This document shows positions 35,542-45,489 of a stretch of DNA of 64,000 bases, piece by piece. The notes beneath the pieces were generated by a model. That model made no database searches and had not been told where the DNA came from. It was given only the letters and a program-made list of their open reading frames with translations. The stretch spans positions 682,001 through 746,000 of the forward strand of contig NZ_JAGGPL010000003.1 of assembly GCF_018613805.1 (NCBI RefSeq), written 5' to 3'. The position numbers and the translations under genes are program-made. The stretch is from Arthrobacter sp. ISL-48. GTDB lineage: Bacteria; Actinomycetota; Actinomycetes; Actinomycetales; Micrococcaceae. Each line of letters starts with the position of its first letter. Positions within the stretch are counted from its first letter, which is position 1.

Positions 35542-38500
35542 CTAGGGCGACGGCGTGGCCGAACCAGTCGGACTTGCCGTACCCGATGGAGTGGCAGCAG
35601 GAGCCGGTGTGGCATCCGGAGTCACTGCAGGAATCTTGGCCTCGGCGTCAAGGGCACTCTGGAGGGCTGCAGCCAGCTTCTTCTGCTGATCCCCGTAGGT
35701 CGCGAAGTCACCGGCCGCCAAAGCGGCCTGGCCGGCCTTGATGGCGGCATTCGCCGCTTCCAGTGCAGCCTTCAGGTCGGCCTGGGCACCCACGCTGACG
35801 ACGGGCGGGGTTGCACCGGGAGCAGCCGGGGTCTGGCCATTGTTGGCGGAGTCACCGGCGGACGCTCCGGAGTCACCGCCGAAGAGCTGCTTGAGCGCCG
35901 CATCCAGGGTCGGGGCGAACCCCACCTTGTCGCCGAATGCCACCAGCACGCGCTGCAGGGTGGGATAGGACGTTTCACCCGTGGACTTCAGGTAGACCGG
36001 CTGGACGTAGAGGATTCCGCCGCCAACCGGAAGCGTCAACAGGTTGCCGTTCAACACATCCGAGGCCCCCTGCCTCAGCAGGTTCAGCGCCTGGGAGACA
36101 GATGGATCCGAGTTGAACTTGTTTTGAGCCTGGCCCGGACCAGGGACCTGGGCCTCGGGTGGTATCCGGAGGAGCCTCAGCTGGCCATAAGTATCGGCCT
36201 TGACACCCTTCTGGTTGCCGGCGTCTGAGTCCGCCGCAAGGAAGCCATACAGGACGTTGCGTGCGGTTCCGTTCACAATCTGAGGAATGAACGACGATGT
36301 CAGCTGGAAAGCCGGCTGCTTCTGGTCAGGCATCTGCAGGGACATGTAGAAGGGCGGCTGCTTGACGTCAGTTGAGACCGTTGGATCGTTCGGAACACTC
36401 CAGGCGTCGTCGGTCTTGTAGAAGCTGGCCGGATCAGTAACGTGATACCTGCCCAGGAGCTCGCGCTGGACCTTGAACAGGTCCTCCGGGTAACGCACGT
36501 GGCTCATCACGTCTGCGGACATTTCGGAGTAGGGCTTCAGTGAAGTCGGGAAAACTTTCTGCCACGCCTTCAGGAGGGGATCCTGGTCGTCCCAGGCGTA
36601 CAGGGTGACCGACCCGTCATAGGCGTCGACAGTCGCTTTGACGGAGTTCCTGATGTAGTTCACGGAGCTGTTCGGCAGGGCCACTGCACGTCCGGAAGTA
36701 GTTTGTGAGTCCGTTGTGGCGTCCGACAGCTGCGCCTGCTGCGAATACGGGTAGTACTGGCTCGTGGTGTAGCCGTCCACGATCCACTTCACGCGACCAT
36801 CCACTACAGCGGGGTAGGCGTTGCCGTCCACTGTCAGATACGGGGCGACTTTTTGGATCCGCTCGCGCGGATTGCGGTCATACAGGATCTGCGAATCCTG
36901 GTTAACGCCGTCTGACAGAAGCAGGTCGGACGACTGGAACTTAATCGCATAGAGCACCTTATTGAAGAAGCCGCCAACATTCGGGCCGCCGTTGCCCGTA
37001 AAGGTGTACTGCGTTTCGCCGCCACCTTCCTTGCCGGAAGGCCTGTCCTGCTCGCGGGGGGCCGCCCCTGCCGGGGCACCGACGATAGAATACTCCGCTG
37101 AATCTTCGCCGAAGTAGATGCGGGGCTCGTAGGTGGAGTCGTTGCCGAGGACACCGGTGGAAGGGATGCCGGACTGGAGGAAGTCCGGCTTCCCGTCGAC
37201 GGTGAATTTGTTGCCTTTCGCCGCCACCACGCCGTAGCCGTGGGTGTAGACAACATGCTGGTTGAGCCAGCCCTGCTGGTTCGATTGCACATTTTGGGGG
37301 TTCAGCTCACGCACGGCAATGACAGTGTCCTGCACTTTGCCGTCCACCAGGTAACGGTCAACGTTGAGCGACTTCGGGAACTGATAGTACGGCCGGTACT
37401 GCTCCAGCTGGGAGAACGCGTCCGAAATGAGGTTGGGGTCCAGCAATCGGATGTTGGCAGTGGTCTGGGCGTCCGGGGCAAGTGCACCGGTGGTGGCGTT
37501 GTTGGTGGCGTTGTACTGATCAACCTGGATCTTGTCCAGGCCGTAGGCGGCGCGGGTCATCTGGATATTGCGGGTGATGTACGGATTTTCCAGTGTCTGT
37601 TCGGATGGACGGACCTGGAACTGCTGGATCACCCAGGGGTAGACGCCGCCGGCAAGAATGGACGTGATGACCAGCATGGCCGTTCCGATGACGGGCAGGC
37701 GCCAGCGGCCGATCACTGCCGCAACGACGAACAGGATGGCCACCAGCACGGCGGCCACTGCCAGGATGGCCTTCGTGGGGATGACGGCGTTCACGTCCGT
37801 GTACAGCGCTCCGGCCCAGTGGCCTCCGCTGTTCTGCAGTGAACCAAAGCGGTCGAGCCAGAAGTTGGTGCCGAGGAGGAGTAAGAAGGCTGCACCAGTT
37901 ACGGCGAGGTGGATCTGGGCGGCCCGGCTGGTGAAAATTCCGCGTTCCATAAGCCGGATGCTGCCGTAAAGGTAGTGGGTCAGGGTACCGGCAATGCCAG
38001 CGAGCACCACGACGCTGATCAGGAAACCGGTGACAAACCCGAAGAAGGGAAGGGACATGAGGTAGAAGCTGATGTCCATGTTGAATACCGGATCGTTCTG
38101 TCCAAACGGTTCCTGATTGAAGAACAGCAGTACCTTCTGCCATTGGCTGGCAGCAGCGCTGCCGGCGAACAAACCGAACAGGATAGGCAGTCCCACCATG
38201 ACGACGCGGCGGACGGGTTCGAGCTGGGCCTGGTACCGGTTCAGGTTGTCCCGGACTTCCGAATCCGGGGCGTACACCGGCCGGGCGCGGTAGGCGGTCC
38301 GGATGGCAAAATAGACGGCCAGGAACATCAAGGCGAACCCTGCGACAAAAATGCCGATGCGCGCGACATTTTCCGTCACGAACACTTCGAAGAATCCGAG
38401 CTGCCGGTACCAGAGGACGTCAGTCCACACGTTGGCGAAGAAGATGAATCCCACCACCACAAGGGCAACGACTATCAGCGTGGGCGTGAGGGCACCGCGT

Positions 38501-38547
38501 CTTGAGGGGTTTCTTCCGGGCGGGATGGGGCTGGTGGGACGGGACAA
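35542..38547 (-). CDS. UPF0182 family large membrane protein
   Basis: A 1001-residue protein. The N-terminal third has about seven hydrophobic helices with [15 protein letters not shown], a UPF0182 marker. A large extracytoplasmic domain follows, with [27 protein letters not shown] and a late [15 protein letters not shown]. The last ~80 residues are Ala, Pro, Gly and Thr-rich. The start is TTG, with GAGG 8 bases upstream. The family is widespread in actinobacteria and uncharacterised. Its position beside YlbL and DUF2342 genes is conserved in mycobacteria (Rv3193c-Rv3195). Confidence 0.93.
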   Translation of the reverse strand: MSRPTSPIPPGRNPSRRGALTPTLIVVALVVVGFIFFANVWTDVLWYRQLGFFEVFVTENVARIGIFVAGFALMFLAVYFAIRTAYRARPVYAPDSEVRDNLNRYQAQLEPVRRVVMVGLPILFGLFAGSAAASQWQKVLLFFNQEPFGQNDPVFNMDISFYLMSLPFFGFVTGFLISVVVLAGIAGTLTHYLYGSIRLMERGIFTSRAAQIHLAVTGAAFLLLLGTNFWLDRFGSLQNSGGHWAGALYTDVNAVIPTKAILAVAAVLVAILFVVAAVIGRWRLPVIGTAMLVITSILAGGVYPWVIQQFQVRPSEQTLENPYITRNIQMTRAAYGLDKIQVDQYNATNNATTGALAPDAQTTANIRLLDPNLISDAFSQLEQYRPYYQFPKSLNVDRYLVDGKVQDTVIAVRELNPQNVQSNQQGWLNQHVVYTHGYGVVAAKGNKFTVDGKPDFLQSGIPSTGVLGNDSTYEPRIYFGEDSAEYSIVGAPAGAAPREQDRPSGKEGGGETQYTFTGNGGPNVGGFFNKVLYAIKFQSSDLLLSDGVNQDSQILYDRNPRERIQKVAPYLTVDGNAYPAVVDGRVKWIVDGYTTSQYYPYSQQAQLSDATTDSQTTSGRAVALPNSSVNYIRNSVKATVDAYDGSVTLYAWDDQDPLLKAWQKVFPTSLKPYSEMSADVMSHVRYPEDLFKVQRELLGRYHVTDPASFYKTDDAWSVPNDPTVSTDVKQPPFYMSLQMPDQKQPAFQLTSSFIPQIVNGTARNVLYGFLAADSDAGNQKGVKADTYGQLRLLRIPPEAQVPGPGQAQNKFNSDPSVSQALNLLRQGASDVLNGNLLTLPVGGGILYVQPVYLKSTGETSYPTLQRVLVAFGDKVGFAPTLDAALKQLFGGDSGASAGDSANNGQTPAAPGATPPVVSVGAQADLKAALEAANAAIKAGQAALAAGDFATYGDQQKKLAAALQSALDAEAKIPAVTPDATPAPAATPSGTASPTGSATPSP

Positions 38548-38682
38548 ACTCGGTACCTCATAGCTGTCGTCAGATTAACATTTCAAGCGTTCCTGCAAGA
38601 GACGTCCCCGACCCGTCAAGCGTGTGGCAAGGTCCGTCATATCTGCCACGAGTGGCGGTAAAGCTTAGTTCCTGGCCTAAGT

Positions 38683-39888
38683 CTAGTTGCTGGAGCAACC
38701 GGGCAGACCGGACGTGTCCTGGCCTGAACCGGCGACCTCGACAGCATGGCGCGCCTGGGCCAGGTTCTCCACCTTCACCACTTGCAGCCCTTCCGGGATA
38801 TGTCCCACAACCTCGTCACAGTTCGCGGCCGGGGCAAGGAACAACGTGGCTCCCCCGGCGCGGGCGCCCTGCATTTTCTGGTCGATTCCGCCAATCGGTC
38901 CGACCATCCCGTCGGGCGAGATGGTGCCGGTTCCGGCGACGTGCTTCCCGCCGGTCAGGTCACCAGGAGTCAGGGTATCGATGATGCCGAGGGAAAACAT
39001 CATGCCCGCGCTGGGGCCGGCAACCTTGTCCAGCGAGATTTTCACGTCGAACGGGAAGCTGAAGCGGTACTGGAGCATGACGCCCAGGATGTACCGGCCG
39101 GCACCGTTGTCCACCGGCGTTATGGTTTCGGTCACGGGCTCGCCCGCCCTGTCCATTACCAGCGTGGCCGGTTTCCCCTTTCCCGCCGCCAGTTCGGACT
39201 GGACGACGGCCAGGGATGCCACTGGTTTGCCATTGATCGACTCGAAGACGTCGCCCTTCTCGATCTTGCCCTGCGACGGCGACCCATCGGAGAGGCCGGC
39301 CGCCTGGAGCTGCTGGCCGAAGGGAATCTTGAGTTCGGTCAGCGCGGAAGCGACGGCGTTCTCCTGGGAGGTGGTCATGGCCACCGCACCCTCTTCCGCG
39401 GCCTGCTCCTTGGTGGTCCCGCTCGGATAGATGAGCTCCTCCGGGTACACGGCTTTTGACCGGTCCAGCCAGGCTGCAAAGGCGCCGAAGATACTGACGG
39501 GACCGTTAGGGCCGCCTTCGACATAGACCGTAGTCAGATCCAGGTTCCCCTGGGCGGGATACGTTTCATGTCCGGTGACGCTGATGACCGGGCTGCCCTG
39601 GACCTCGCCCAGTGTATTGAACGCGGGGCCGCGAGATTCCACCACATACGGCACGGGGATGGTTCCGGCCGCAATTCCGAGCCCCAGCGCCAGCAGTCCG
39701 GCCGTCGTCATCAAGGAGACCTTGTTGCTCCCCCGCTTGGCGCCGCGCGGAGCACCGCCATCCGGAGAAGTATCGCCGGGCAGCATATTTTCTTGTCCTG
39801 GGGAAGCCATCTCTGCGGCCAGGGCCGCGCGGGCGTCGAGGTTGGCAGCGTGGTCCTCGGATGGGTGCTCGCCACGGGTTGTAGTCAC
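38683..39888 (-). CDS. YlbL-type membrane protease (PDZ plus Lon-like S16 domain)
   Basis: A 401-residue protein with an N-terminal cytosolic region, one membrane helix near 57-80, a PDZ domain (about 200-245, KGDVFESINGKPV) and a Lon-like proteolytic domain. The Ser-Lys dyad is Ser293 (AGPSAGMMF) and Lys338 (GGIDQKMQGA). GTG start. YlbL proteases degrade cell-division regulators in Bacillus; the target here is unknown. It lies upstream of the UPF0182 gene on the same strand and is divergent from the DUF2342 gene. Confidence 0.92.
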   Translation of the reverse strand: MTTTRGEHPSEDHAANLDARAALAAEMASPGQENMLPGDTSPDGGAPRGAKRGSNKVSLMTTAGLLALGLGIAAGTIPVPYVVESRGPAFNTLGEVQGSPVISVTGHETYPAQGNLDLTTVYVEGGPNGPVSIFGAFAAWLDRSKAVYPEELIYPSGTTKEQAAEEGAVAMTTSQENAVASALTELKIPFGQQLQAAGLSDGSPSQGKIEKGDVFESINGKPVASLAVVQSELAAGKGKPATLVMDRAGEPVTETITPVDNGAGRYILGVMLQYRFSFPFDVKISLDKVAGPSAGMMFSLGIIDTLTPGDLTGGKHVAGTGTISPDGMVGPIGGIDQKMQGARAGGATLFLAPAANCDEVVGHIPEGLQVVKVENLAQARHAVEVAGSGQDTSGLPGCSSN

Positions 39889-40019
39889 TCAGCCAACACT
39901 ACGCGTTGGGGCCTTCGGCACGCTCTTTGCCCACAGCGAACGATAGCGCCGTCCGGCAGACAGCCGCCCGCGCCCGGGGTACCGTGAAGTGAACAGTCAC
40001 ACCGACGATCGGCGGGATC

Positions 40020-41489
40020 ATGACCTCCAACCCACTCAATCCGTCCAATGGCGATGATGCGCCAAAGGATCCGTTGACAGAAATGCTGCAGAACCTGATG
40101 GGCGGCAAGGGCATGGAAAACATCGACCCCGCCGAGCTCGCGAAGGCGGCAGGTCTTCCAGACGACCCCAATCTCCTGGCCCAGATGTTCTCCCAGGTCC
40201 AGGCCATGATGAGCGCACCGTCGGAGGGACCTGTCAACTGGAAGCTTGCGCACGAGAATGCTCGCCGGGTGGCGGCAAGCGCCAGTGACCCGTCGGTCAG
40301 CTCGGTGCAGTCCCGCGAGGTGGACGAGGCCCTGCGTCTTGCCGAACTGTGGCTTGATCCAGTGACGGACCTGCCGGCCACCGGCCTGATCGGACGCGCC
40401 TGGTCACGTGCGGAGTGGGTGGAGGCCACCCTGGGAACCTGGAAGCGGCTCACAGAACCCGTGGCGAACAGCATCGCCAACGCACTGTCCAACGCCATGA
40501 CCGAACAGATGCCCGAGGAAATGAAGTCCATGATGGGCGGGGCCTCCTCGATGCTGCAGAACATGGGCGGAGCCATCTTCGGGATGCAGCTTGGGCAGGC
40601 GATTGGAGCCCTGTCAGCCGAAGTGGTCAGTTCCACGGACATCGGTGTGCCGCTGGCCGACCTTGAGATGGCACTGCTGCCCACAAATGTCGCATCCTTC
40701 GGCGAGGGCCTGAGTATCCCGGCGAATGACATCAGGCTCTTCCTTGCCGTCCGGGAGGCTGCCCACGCACGCCTGTTTGTCCAGGTTCCATGGCTCCGGG
40801 GGCACCTGCTGGGCGCAATCGAGGCATACGCGCGTGGCATCCATATTGATACCTCACGGATCGAAGAGCTGGCCCGTGACCTTGATCCCAGCAACCCTGA
40901 GGGCATCCAGGAGGCCCTGTCCCAGGGGGTCTTTATGCCCCAGCGCACCCCTGCCCAGGAACAGGCCCTTGAAAAGCTTGAGACAGCCCTCGCACTGGTC
41001 GAAGGGTGGGTGGATGAACTGACCGCCGCAGCAACCGAGAAGCTGCTGCCCTCAGCCGGCGCCCTCCGCGAGACTGTCCGCCGTCGCCGGGCCACAGGCG
41101 GCCCGGCGGAGCACGCGTTCGCTTCACTGGTGGGGCTGGAACTGCGTCCGCGGCGGCTCCGCGAGGCGGCCACCCTGTGGGCAGGCCTCAAGGACGAACG
41201 CGGCATCGAAGGACGCGACGCCATTTGGCAGCACCCCGACCTGTTGCCTACCGCCGAGGACCTGGATGATCCGACGGGGTTCACTGGCCGCCGCAAGCTG
41301 GCGGAAGCCAGCGACAGCGAAGTGGACGACGCGTTGCAAAAGCTGCTGAACGGCGGCTTCGACAATGCCCCGGAATCCGGTGGGGACACAGCCGGGCCAG
41401 CCGGTGAAGGTACCGGTCAGGACAACGACGGCGACGGCGACGGCGACCGGAAAGGTCCCGACGACAGCGACGACCAGCCTAAGGGCTGA
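40020..41489 (+). CDS. DUF2342 zinc-dependent metalloprotease-like protein
   Basis: A 489-residue protein of the zincin-like DUF2342 family (also tagged as coenzyme F420 biosynthesis-associated). The motif REAAHARLF (residues 245-253) resembles HExxH with Arg in the first position, the usual form in this family. FGMQLGQAIGALSAEVVSSTDIGVPL is another family marker. The C-terminal tail is acidic and Asp-rich. It is transcribed away from ylbL across a 131-base promoter region. Substrate and activity are unknown. Confidence 0.88.
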   Translation: MTSNPLNPSNGDDAPKDPLTEMLQNLMGGKGMENIDPAELAKAAGLPDDPNLLAQMFSQVQAMMSAPSEGPVNWKLAHENARRVAASASDPSVSSVQSREVDEALRLAELWLDPVTDLPATGLIGRAWSRAEWVEATLGTWKRLTEPVANSIANALSNAMTEQMPEEMKSMMGGASSMLQNMGGAIFGMQLGQAIGALSAEVVSSTDIGVPLADLEMALLPTNVASFGEGLSIPANDIRLFLAVREAAHARLFVQVPWLRGHLLGAIEAYARGIHIDTSRIEELARDLDPSNPEGIQEALSQGVFMPQRTPAQEQALEKLETALALVEGWVDELTAAATEKLLPSAGALRETVRRRRATGGPAEHAFASLVGLELRPRRLREAATLWAGLKDERGIEGRDAIWQHPDLLPTAEDLDDPTGFTGRRKLAEASDSEVDDALQKLLNGGFDNAPESGGDTAGPAGEGTGQDNDGDGDGDRKGPDDSDDQPKG

Positions 41490-41527
41490 GCCGGAGGTCA
41501 GCCAGGGTCCTGGCCGGCGTCCCCCGG

Positions 41528-42106
41528 TCAGGCTTCGTCGGGTTCCAGCCCTCGGGAAGTGGCGAAGGAAACGCCCTCAAGGAACGCTTTGGCCCGCTCG
41601 GTATCTGGATAAGCCTCGAGCAGTTTCCAGAAGGCGGCGTTGTGCCCGGCTACCAACAGGTGGGCAAGCTCGTGGAGCAGCACGTAATCGATGACCCACT
41701 GGGGCATGGGCCTGAGCTTGTCGGAGAGCCGGATACTGCCGTCCGACGGCGTTGCCGAGCCCCAGCGCGAGTTCTGGTTGCTGACCCATCGCACCGACGT
41801 CGGAACCGCCCGCCCACCGAAATAACGGTCTGAGAGAGCGGCTGCGTGGGCCGCCAATGCACCATCCGTAGCCGGCCGCTTCCTGCCCTTGTGGGAGCGC
41901 CGCTCCCCTTGGCGCTGGAGCTTTTCCAGCATCCGGTGCACCCATTCAGCTTCCTGCGCCACCGTGAACCGGGCGGGTATGGCCACCACTGCGGTCCCGT
42001 TCTCCCAGAAAGCCGCCACTGTCCGCGTACGGCGGGCCGAACGCCGCACCTCAACCGGGGCGCCATCTCCCGTGGTCCGCCGGGCCGCCGTCGCCGGTGG
42101 CCTCAC
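41528..42106 (-). CDS. YgjP-like M48-type metallopeptidase
   Basis: A 192-residue protein with SNQNSRWGSAT and the zinc motif HELAHLLVAGHNAAFW, typical of the YgjP/DUF45 metallopeptidase family. The N-terminal ~30 residues are basic. Its GTG overlaps the uvrD2 stop (GTGA), so it is coupled to that operon. It is convergent with the DUF2342 gene. Confidence 0.88.
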   Translation of the reverse strand: MRPPATAARRTTGDGAPVEVRRSARRTRTVAAFWENGTAVVAIPARFTVAQEAEWVHRMLEKLQRQGERRSHKGRKRPATDGALAAHAAALSDRYFGGRAVPTSVRWVSNQNSRWGSATPSDGSIRLSDKLRPMPQWVIDYVLLHELAHLLVAGHNAAFWKLLEAYPDTERAKAFLEGVSFATSRGLEPDEA

Positions 42107-44304
42107 AGCTCGGTGCTTTCAACAAGCACACGGAGCACGTCTTCGCCGTAGCGTTCCAGCTTGGAGGGCCCGACGCCGGCGAGGGCCGCAAGTTCCTCAA
42201 GCGAGGCTGGCTTGGCCTCGGCTATGGCGGTCAGCGTGGCATCAGTGAATACCACAAACGCCGGGACGTCGGCCGAAAGCGCGACCGCCTTCCTCCACTG
42301 CCGGAGGGCGTCAAACGTCTGTTCCTCGTAGCTGGGGGGACATCCGTTGCAGCGCCCCACCTTGCGCTCCGCACCGCTTGCCAGCATGCTGCCGCAAACC
42401 CGGCACACGGCAGGCGTGGCCGCTTTCCTCCGCGGCGCGGGACCGCTGCCGCGCGCACTGGAACTGGCCACTGAATCGGGCCTCAGTCCGTCGAGGAACC
42501 GGGAAGGTTTCCTGTTGGCCCGGCCACCAGGGGTGCGGGCAGCAGACCACGACAGGGCAAGGTGCTCGCGCGCCCGGGTTATCCCGACATAGAGGAGCCG
42601 GCGCTCCTCGTCCACGGCTTCAGGCGTATCGGCAAAGGAAATCGGCATCAGGCCCTCGCTGAGACCCACCAGGAAAACAGCATCCCACTCCAGGCCCTTG
42701 GCGGCATGCAGGGACGCGAGCGTGACCCCCTGGACGGTGGGCGCATGCTGCGCCAGGGATCTCTCCTGGAGCTCGGTGACGAAATCCGCAAGGCTGAACT
42801 GGTCACCCCGCGTCTGGACCAGTTCATCAGCGAGGGCCACCAGTGCGGCCAGGGATTCCCAGCGCTCCCTCAGGGCGCCACCGTTGTGCGGAGGGGCTTC
42901 GGTATAACCCAGGGACGCGACAATGTCGCGGACCAGCTGCCCGAGCGGTTCCGGCGTCGCGGTTTCGGCCACGGCCCTGGTTGCGGCCCGCAACTGAAGG
43001 ATCGCGTCCCGCACTTCCTTCCGGGCAAAGAACCGCTCGCCGCCGCGCAGCTGGTAACCGATGCCTGCTGCTGCGAGAGCCTGCTCGTAGGCTTCAGACT
43101 GCCCGTTGGTGCGGAAGAGCACAGCCACCTGGCTCGCCGGGGTACCGGCGTCGAGCAGTTCCCGGATCTTGAGCGCCACAGTGGCGGCTTCCGCTTCATC
43201 GTCGGCGCATTCCGTGAACTGGGGCGGGGGGCCTGCGGGCCTCTGGGCGACCAGCTGGAGCGGCGCTGCCCACGCAGCATCCGCCACGGGTCCGCCGCTT
43301 CGCCGCCCGCCCAGCAGGTCGTTGGCAAGCTTGACCACTTGGGGCGTTGAACGGTAGTCCCGGATCAGTTTCACCACGTGGGCTTCCGCATACCTGGCCT
43401 TGAAGTCGAGCAGGTGTTTGGGCGAAGCGCCCGTGAAGGAATAGATGGTCTGGCTGGCGTCACCCACAACGCAGAGGTCGTCCCTTCCCCCGAGCCAGAG
43501 TTCCAGGAGGCGTTGCTGCAGGGGGGATACGTCCTGGTACTCGTCAACCACAAAGTGCCGGTACTGTTCCCGGACCGTAGCCGCAACCTTTTGGTCCTCC
43601 TGGAGGATACCGACGGTGATCAGCAGCACGTCCTCGAAATCGATGACGTTGCGGTCGGTTTTCACATCCTCATACGACTGGAAGACCCTCGCGACTGCCG
43701 TGAGGTCGAATCCGCCGGGTGTGCCGCGCCCCTTGGCGTTTTCCAGGTAGTTGGCCGGAGTCAACATGGAAACCTTCGCCCACTCGATCTCCGATGCCAG
43801 GTCCCGGATGGAGGCACGATCGGTGCTGAGCCTCAAACGTCGGGCTGCCTCGGCGATCATCTGGGCTTTGTGGTCCAGGAGGTTGGGCAGCGTGCCGCCC
43901 ACTGCCTGTGGCCAGAAAAACTGGAGCTGCCGCAGGGCAGCAGCGTGGAACGTCCTGGCCTGGACGTTCCCCACACCGAGGTCCCGCAGCCTGCTGCGCA
44001 TTTCCGCGGCGGCCCTGGCCGTGAAGGTCACGGCCAGGAGCCGCTGGGGGTTGTACACCCCGGAGTGCACGCCGTAGGCAATGCGGTGCGTGATGGCGCG
44101 GGTCTTCCCGGTGCCGGCGCCGGCAAGCACACATAGCGGTCCGTTGAGCGTGCTGGCGACTTCCCGCTGTTCAGCATCCAGGCCTCCGAGGATCCGATCC
44201 TCGAGGGACTCCGCATGGTCAATATTGTCTGTGGTCACTTCTGCTGCTCTGTTGTCTCCACTGCCGCGTGCTGGAGTCTCGTCGTTGGGGGGCCTGGTTT
44301 TCAT
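42103..44304 (-). CDS. uvrD2: ATP-dependent DNA helicase UvrD2
   Basis: Superfamily 1 3'-5' DNA helicase of 733 residues. Walker A is AGAGTGKT (61-68), with FTARAAAEMR, VDEYQDVSPLQ and the late motif YVGITRAREHL. Mycobacterial UvrD2 features follow: a tetracysteine element (CRVC, 14 residues, CNGC) and a C-terminal HRDC domain (AGVGPSKLERYGEDVL). The frame is open to 44568, but ATG 44304 sits 14 bases after the nudC stop and is preferred. The gene is followed by an overlapping peptidase gene. Confidence 0.94.
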   Translation of the reverse strand: MKTRPPNDETPARGSGDNRAAEVTTDNIDHAESLEDRILGGLDAEQREVASTLNGPLCVLAGAGTGKTRAITHRIAYGVHSGVYNPQRLLAVTFTARAAAEMRSRLRDLGVGNVQARTFHAAALRQLQFFWPQAVGGTLPNLLDHKAQMIAEAARRLRLSTDRASIRDLASEIEWAKVSMLTPANYLENAKGRGTPGGFDLTAVARVFQSYEDVKTDRNVIDFEDVLLITVGILQEDQKVAATVREQYRHFVVDEYQDVSPLQQRLLELWLGGRDDLCVVGDASQTIYSFTGASPKHLLDFKARYAEAHVVKLIRDYRSTPQVVKLANDLLGGRRSGGPVADAAWAAPLQLVAQRPAGPPPQFTECADDEAEAATVALKIRELLDAGTPASQVAVLFRTNGQSEAYEQALAAAGIGYQLRGGERFFARKEVRDAILQLRAATRAVAETATPEPLGQLVRDIVASLGYTEAPPHNGGALRERWESLAALVALADELVQTRGDQFSLADFVTELQERSLAQHAPTVQGVTLASLHAAKGLEWDAVFLVGLSEGLMPISFADTPEAVDEERRLLYVGITRAREHLALSWSAARTPGGRANRKPSRFLDGLRPDSVASSSARGSGPAPRRKAATPAVCRVCGSMLASGAERKVGRCNGCPPSYEEQTFDALRQWRKAVALSADVPAFVVFTDATLTAIAEAKPASLEELAALAGVGPSKLERYGEDVLRVLVESTEL

Positions 44305-44318
44305 CTGCCGGTGCTGCG

Positions 44319-45341
44319 TCAGGACTCTGTCCGGTCCAGGATTCTTCCGCCATACCAGTGCTCGATCAGCGAGCGCGCGATGGACAGGCGGCTGGAGATC
44401 GTTATTTCGCCGTTCAGCACTTCCTCCTGGAGTTCCTCCCGGCCGAACCACCGTGCCCGGGTGACTTCCACGCCGTCGGGCCTTGCCTCCGTGTCGGTGG
44501 TGATGGCAGTGAATCCAAGCATAAGCGAGGCGGGGAAAGGCCACGACTGCGAACCCAGGTACTGGCACCCGGTAACCCGCACGCCGACTTCCTCGAGGAT
44601 TTCCCTGACCACTGCCTGCTCAAGGGACTCGCCGGGCTCAACGAACCCGGCCAGAGTGGAATAGTTCCTGGCGTCGACGGCGCCGCCGCCACCGAGCAAC
44701 AGCCGTCCGTCCGGTCCCACAACAGTCACGATGATGGCAGGATCCGTGCGAGGGTAATGCTCCGAACCGTCCTTGGGACAGCGGCGGACCCAGCCGCCCG
44801 CCTCCACAACAGTGGGGGCGCCGCAGCGCGGGCAGTGGGTGTGGCCGGAATGCCAGTTGGCGATGGCGCTGGCTTCCACGAACAGGGCTGTGTCGGTGGG
44901 GTTCAGAGCGGCGGCAATGTCGCGGAAACCTGTCCAGGAGGCATTTGCCGGGATCCCTGCCGTTCCCGGCTCCATGGGGGCAGGCAGCACAAAAAGGACA
45001 AGCTCCGTGCCCTCGGGCAGGTCAGAGCCCGGCAGTGCGGCACCGAGGTAAATCACCAGATCGGGTGCCGAGCCAAGACCCTGCAGCTCCGCCAACAATT
45101 GTGAGGCGCCAGCCAGCAGCAGGCTGTCCCCCTGCACCAGCGCCTGCCTTCCGGACAGGACCGCTGCCAGCGTGCCATCGCGTGCGAGCAACTCGTCCAC
45201 CATGCCGGGCCTGATGCGCCCGGCAGAACCACGGTCCACCAGCGCGGGCCGGACCGGGAGCACGGTATCGAAAAGGTGGTTTGCCCGCAGCTGCGTTGAC
45301 TGCGCCTGGCAGGCCGGTGTCGCGGACTCCGCATGACTCAT
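44319..45341 (-). CDS. nudC: NAD+ diphosphatase NudC
   Basis: Nudix hydrolase cleaving NAD(H) to NMN(H) and AMP, and possibly removing NAD caps from RNA. The Nudix box is GFVEPGESLEQAVVREILEE (about 232-251) and the NudC-specific motif is SQSWPFPAS. The zinc ribbon has CPRC (170-173) and one later Cys (188, in RRCPKDGSEHYPR), where the expected fourth Cys is Asp. ATG at 45341 gives 340 residues; an upstream in-frame ATG at 45377 is possible. It is co-oriented with uvrD2, as in mycobacteria. Confidence 0.93.
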   Translation of the reverse strand: MSHAESATPACQAQSTQLRANHLFDTVLPVRPALVDRGSAGRIRPGMVDELLARDGTLAAVLSGRQALVQGDSLLLAGASQLLAELQGLGSAPDLVIYLGAALPGSDLPEGTELVLFVLPAPMEPGTAGIPANASWTGFRDIAAALNPTDTALFVEASAIANWHSGHTHCPRCGAPTVVEAGGWVRRCPKDGSEHYPRTDPAIIVTVVGPDGRLLLGGGGAVDARNYSTLAGFVEPGESLEQAVVREILEEVGVRVTGCQYLGSQSWPFPASLMLGFTAITTDTEARPDGVEVTRARWFGREELQEEVLNGEITISSRLSIARSLIEHWYGGRILDRTES

Positions 45342-45489
45342 GTGTCCACCGTACTGACTCGGACCGACAATTGACATTTCCAGGGCCTGCCGGTCCTGGC
45401 ACGTACAGAAGGGCCGACATTTGGAGTCGATCTGAAGACTCGCCGCCGCACATCGTTGTCTTGGCCGCCACTCAACCTACCGTGGAACG

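Noticed and set aside
39899..41389. 496-codon open frame opposite the DUF2342 gene
   Set aside because: Ser/Arg-rich translation typical of antisense GC frames; the plus strand has the family motifs.
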